DNA from: Syntrophobacter sp963666995
GTDB lineage: Bacteria; Desulfobacterota; Syntrophobacteria; Syntrophobacterales; Syntrophobacteraceae
Reading direction: 5' to 3'
Length of the DNA stretch: 64,000 nucleotides
NCBI GenBank assembly: GCA_963666995.1
Contig: OY762941.1
Location: forward strand, 5,022,001-5,086,000
In this document: positions 63,087 through 64,000 of the stretch, one piece after another
Layout: the number at the start of each line of letters is the position of its first letter
Position numbering within the stretch: the first letter of the stretch is position 1
Made by a program: the position numbers and the translations under genes
Notes under the pieces: generated by a model
What the model saw: the letters and a program-made list of their open reading frames with translations, nothing else
What the model was told of the DNA's origin: nothing
The model's database searches: none

Positions 63087-63299
63087 ATGGCAGATCAGGA
63101 TACCGAAAGGAAGGAGTCCTCGAGTTGTTTTGGCAACATGATGGAAATGATGCGCAACATGAGGCAGAGAAAAACCGGCTCCTGTTGCTCCTGCGCGGAA
63201 ATGCCCGCTGAGATGATGTCGAAGTGCTGCCCGGTTGGGAAGGAGGATTTGGCGGAGAAGCCGGACCGGGAGGCCCCGAAATGACTGTAGACATCTGAG
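62990..63299 (+). repeat. Duplicated 310-bp block, copy B
   Basis: Direct repeat of 60778-61087, 2.2 kb downstream; the amidotransferase gene lies between the copies in opposite orientation. Confidence 0.85.
63087..63284 (+). CDS. Cys- and Met-rich miniprotein, copy B
   Basis: 65 residues, same Shine-Dalgarno (AGGAGGTGAT) and same length as copy A. Ser replaces Asn13, Met replaces Leu19, and the tail reads EDLAEKPDREAPK in place of EEPTEKPDAETSK; the Cys core SCCSCAEMPAEMMSKCC is unchanged. Retention of the Cys core with drift in the tail suggests both copies are under selection. It is 171 bp upstream of the DGC zinc-binding protein on the same strand. Confidence 0.82.
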   Translation: MADQDTERKESSSCFGNMMEMMRNMRQRKTGSCCSCAEMPAEMMSKCCPVGKEDLAEKPDREAPK

Positions 63300-63455
63300 A
63301 CAAGAACCTCCCCTTTCCCCCACCGCCCCCCGGTTCCGAAGCCAATACCTTGACCGGAACACGGATGGGGGGTGGGGGAATTTTAGATCATCACGGTGGG
63401 TGAATTTTCGGTTGTCATTATGAAACAGCAGTTGATTCCACAGATGGAGGAATTT

Positions 63456-63959
63456 ATGCGTAACACAGGTTGTTGCGGAACGGGCAGCAAAGCGGAAACA
63501 AGCGGTGATTATGAAGTGGTGCGCATCGAGAAGGCAAAAGACAGTTGCAGTCTCTGCGAAAACTACGCGGAACGCCAAAAATCAAAGCCGGTGGCCGTTA
63601 TGTGCTGTGAAGGCGCATGCCTTCGGGGCGAGGTGGCCCGCCAGGCGGCTAACCTTCTTTGCTATACGCTGGCCCCTGAGAAAACCGTCAGGATTTGCCT
63701 CGGCGGAGCATTCACCAAGGACACCGGACAACGCGACCTCGTCCGCAAGGCCACGCGCCTGGTCGCCCTGGAGGGGTGCTTTATCAACTGTTCGTCGCGC
63801 ATGATGAGTGGGGTGATCGAGGGGCTCAGACCTGAAGTCATCATCGCCGACGGCCTCTACGACTTTGACCGGGAGCTGTTCGGTGTTGACGAGATGCCGC
63901 CCGAGGAGATCCATGCCTGTGCGCGCACGGTCGCGCAGAAGATCGCGGCTGACCTTTAA
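63456..63959 (+). CDS. DGC-domain putative zinc-binding protein
   Basis: 167 residues from the ATG with GGAGG 5 bases upstream (in-frame GTG and ATG codons at 63396, 63420 and 63444 are alternatives). CCGTGS at the start, SCSLCENYAE, the hallmark CCEGACLRGEVARQAAN, and EGCFINCSSRMMSG, the variant of the (D/E)GC motif. About ten Cys in four groups; two or more metal sites expected. DGC proteins are found in anaerobes beside redox and metal genes, function unproven. The adjacent Cys-rich miniprotein could be its partner. Confidence 0.88.
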   Translation: MRNTGCCGTGSKAETSGDYEVVRIEKAKDSCSLCENYAERQKSKPVAVMCCEGACLRGEVARQAANLLCYTLAPEKTVRICLGGAFTKDTGQRDLVRKATRLVALEGCFINCSSRMMSGVIEGLRPEVIIADGLYDFDRELFGVDEMPPEEIHACARTVAQKIAADL

Positions 63960-64000
63960 TCATTGCCGGCCAGGGCAGTTCCAGCCGGAACCGCCATGGC

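Overview
The window looks like a chromosomal segment of a GC-rich, strictly anaerobic deltaproteobacterium of the Syntrophobacter type (class-level guess good, genus-level guess moderate). The strongest clue is a propionate/methylmalonyl-CoA gene set: a biotin-carrying oxaloacetate/pyruvate carboxyltransferase, malate dehydrogenase, two-subunit methylmalonyl-CoA mutase, MeaB chaperone and methylmalonyl-CoA epimerase. Supporting clues are the sulfide-based homocysteine pair (DUF39 plus NIL-ferredoxin), an HdrC-like iron-sulfur protein, sigma-54 two-component control and an Mla-type lipid transporter, which implies a diderm envelope. I see no rRNA, tRNA, CRISPR array, transposase or prophage; gene content and base use are uniform, so this is mostly core genome.

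Layout. 0-6 kb: a small membrane protein, an AddB-like nuclease, and a cysteine synthase fused to a degenerate cysteinyl-tRNA synthetase. 6-10 kb: class II aldolase, a 5-formyltetrahydrofolate cyclo-ligase-like protein, an L,D-transpeptidase and an Ala-rich lipoprotein. 10-13 kb: mla operon (STAS, MlaF, MlaE, MlaD) on the minus strand. 13-19 kb: nitroreductase, lipoprotein, coaBC, family 4 uracil-DNA glycosylase, NfeD protease with its SPFH partner. 19-28 kb: the methylmalonyl-CoA pathway. 28-38 kb: DedA protein, hydrolase, methyltransferase, and a TetR-linked tripartite RND efflux operon. 38-43 kb: RNase Z, homocysteine pair, duplicated HdrC-like protein, Rrf2 regulator, MOSC protein. 43-49 kb: YeiH-type exporter with a 53-residue membrane partner, divergent from a haem-motif (DUF3365) histidine kinase and a sigma-54 response regulator. 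49-54 kb: GNAT acetyltransferase, M20 peptidase, S10 peptidase, DksA-BON fusion. 54-58 kb: rlmE-yebC-ruvCAB. 58-64 kb: macrodomain protein, a PAS kinase with a decayed ATP domain, two duplicated Cys-rich miniproteins, a CTP-synthase-like glutaminase lacking two catalytic residues, and a DGC zinc-binding protein.

How the genes work together: the 19-28 kb genes can interconvert propionyl-CoA/methylmalonyl-CoA/succinyl-CoA and malate/oxaloacetate/pyruvate, the core of syntrophic propionate oxidation; the 12S-type carboxyltransferase subunit is not in the window. Sulfur assimilation appears twice, as the CysK fusion and the DUF39/NIL pair. The 43-49 kb block reads as a sensor, an enhancer-binding activator and a target transporter with a well-matched sigma-54 promoter.

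The least explained items are the CysK/pseudo-CysRS fusion with a perfect palindrome inside its promoter, the transporter plus miniprotein under haem-sensor control, and the duplicated Cys-rich miniproteins flanking a catalytically altered amidotransferase.
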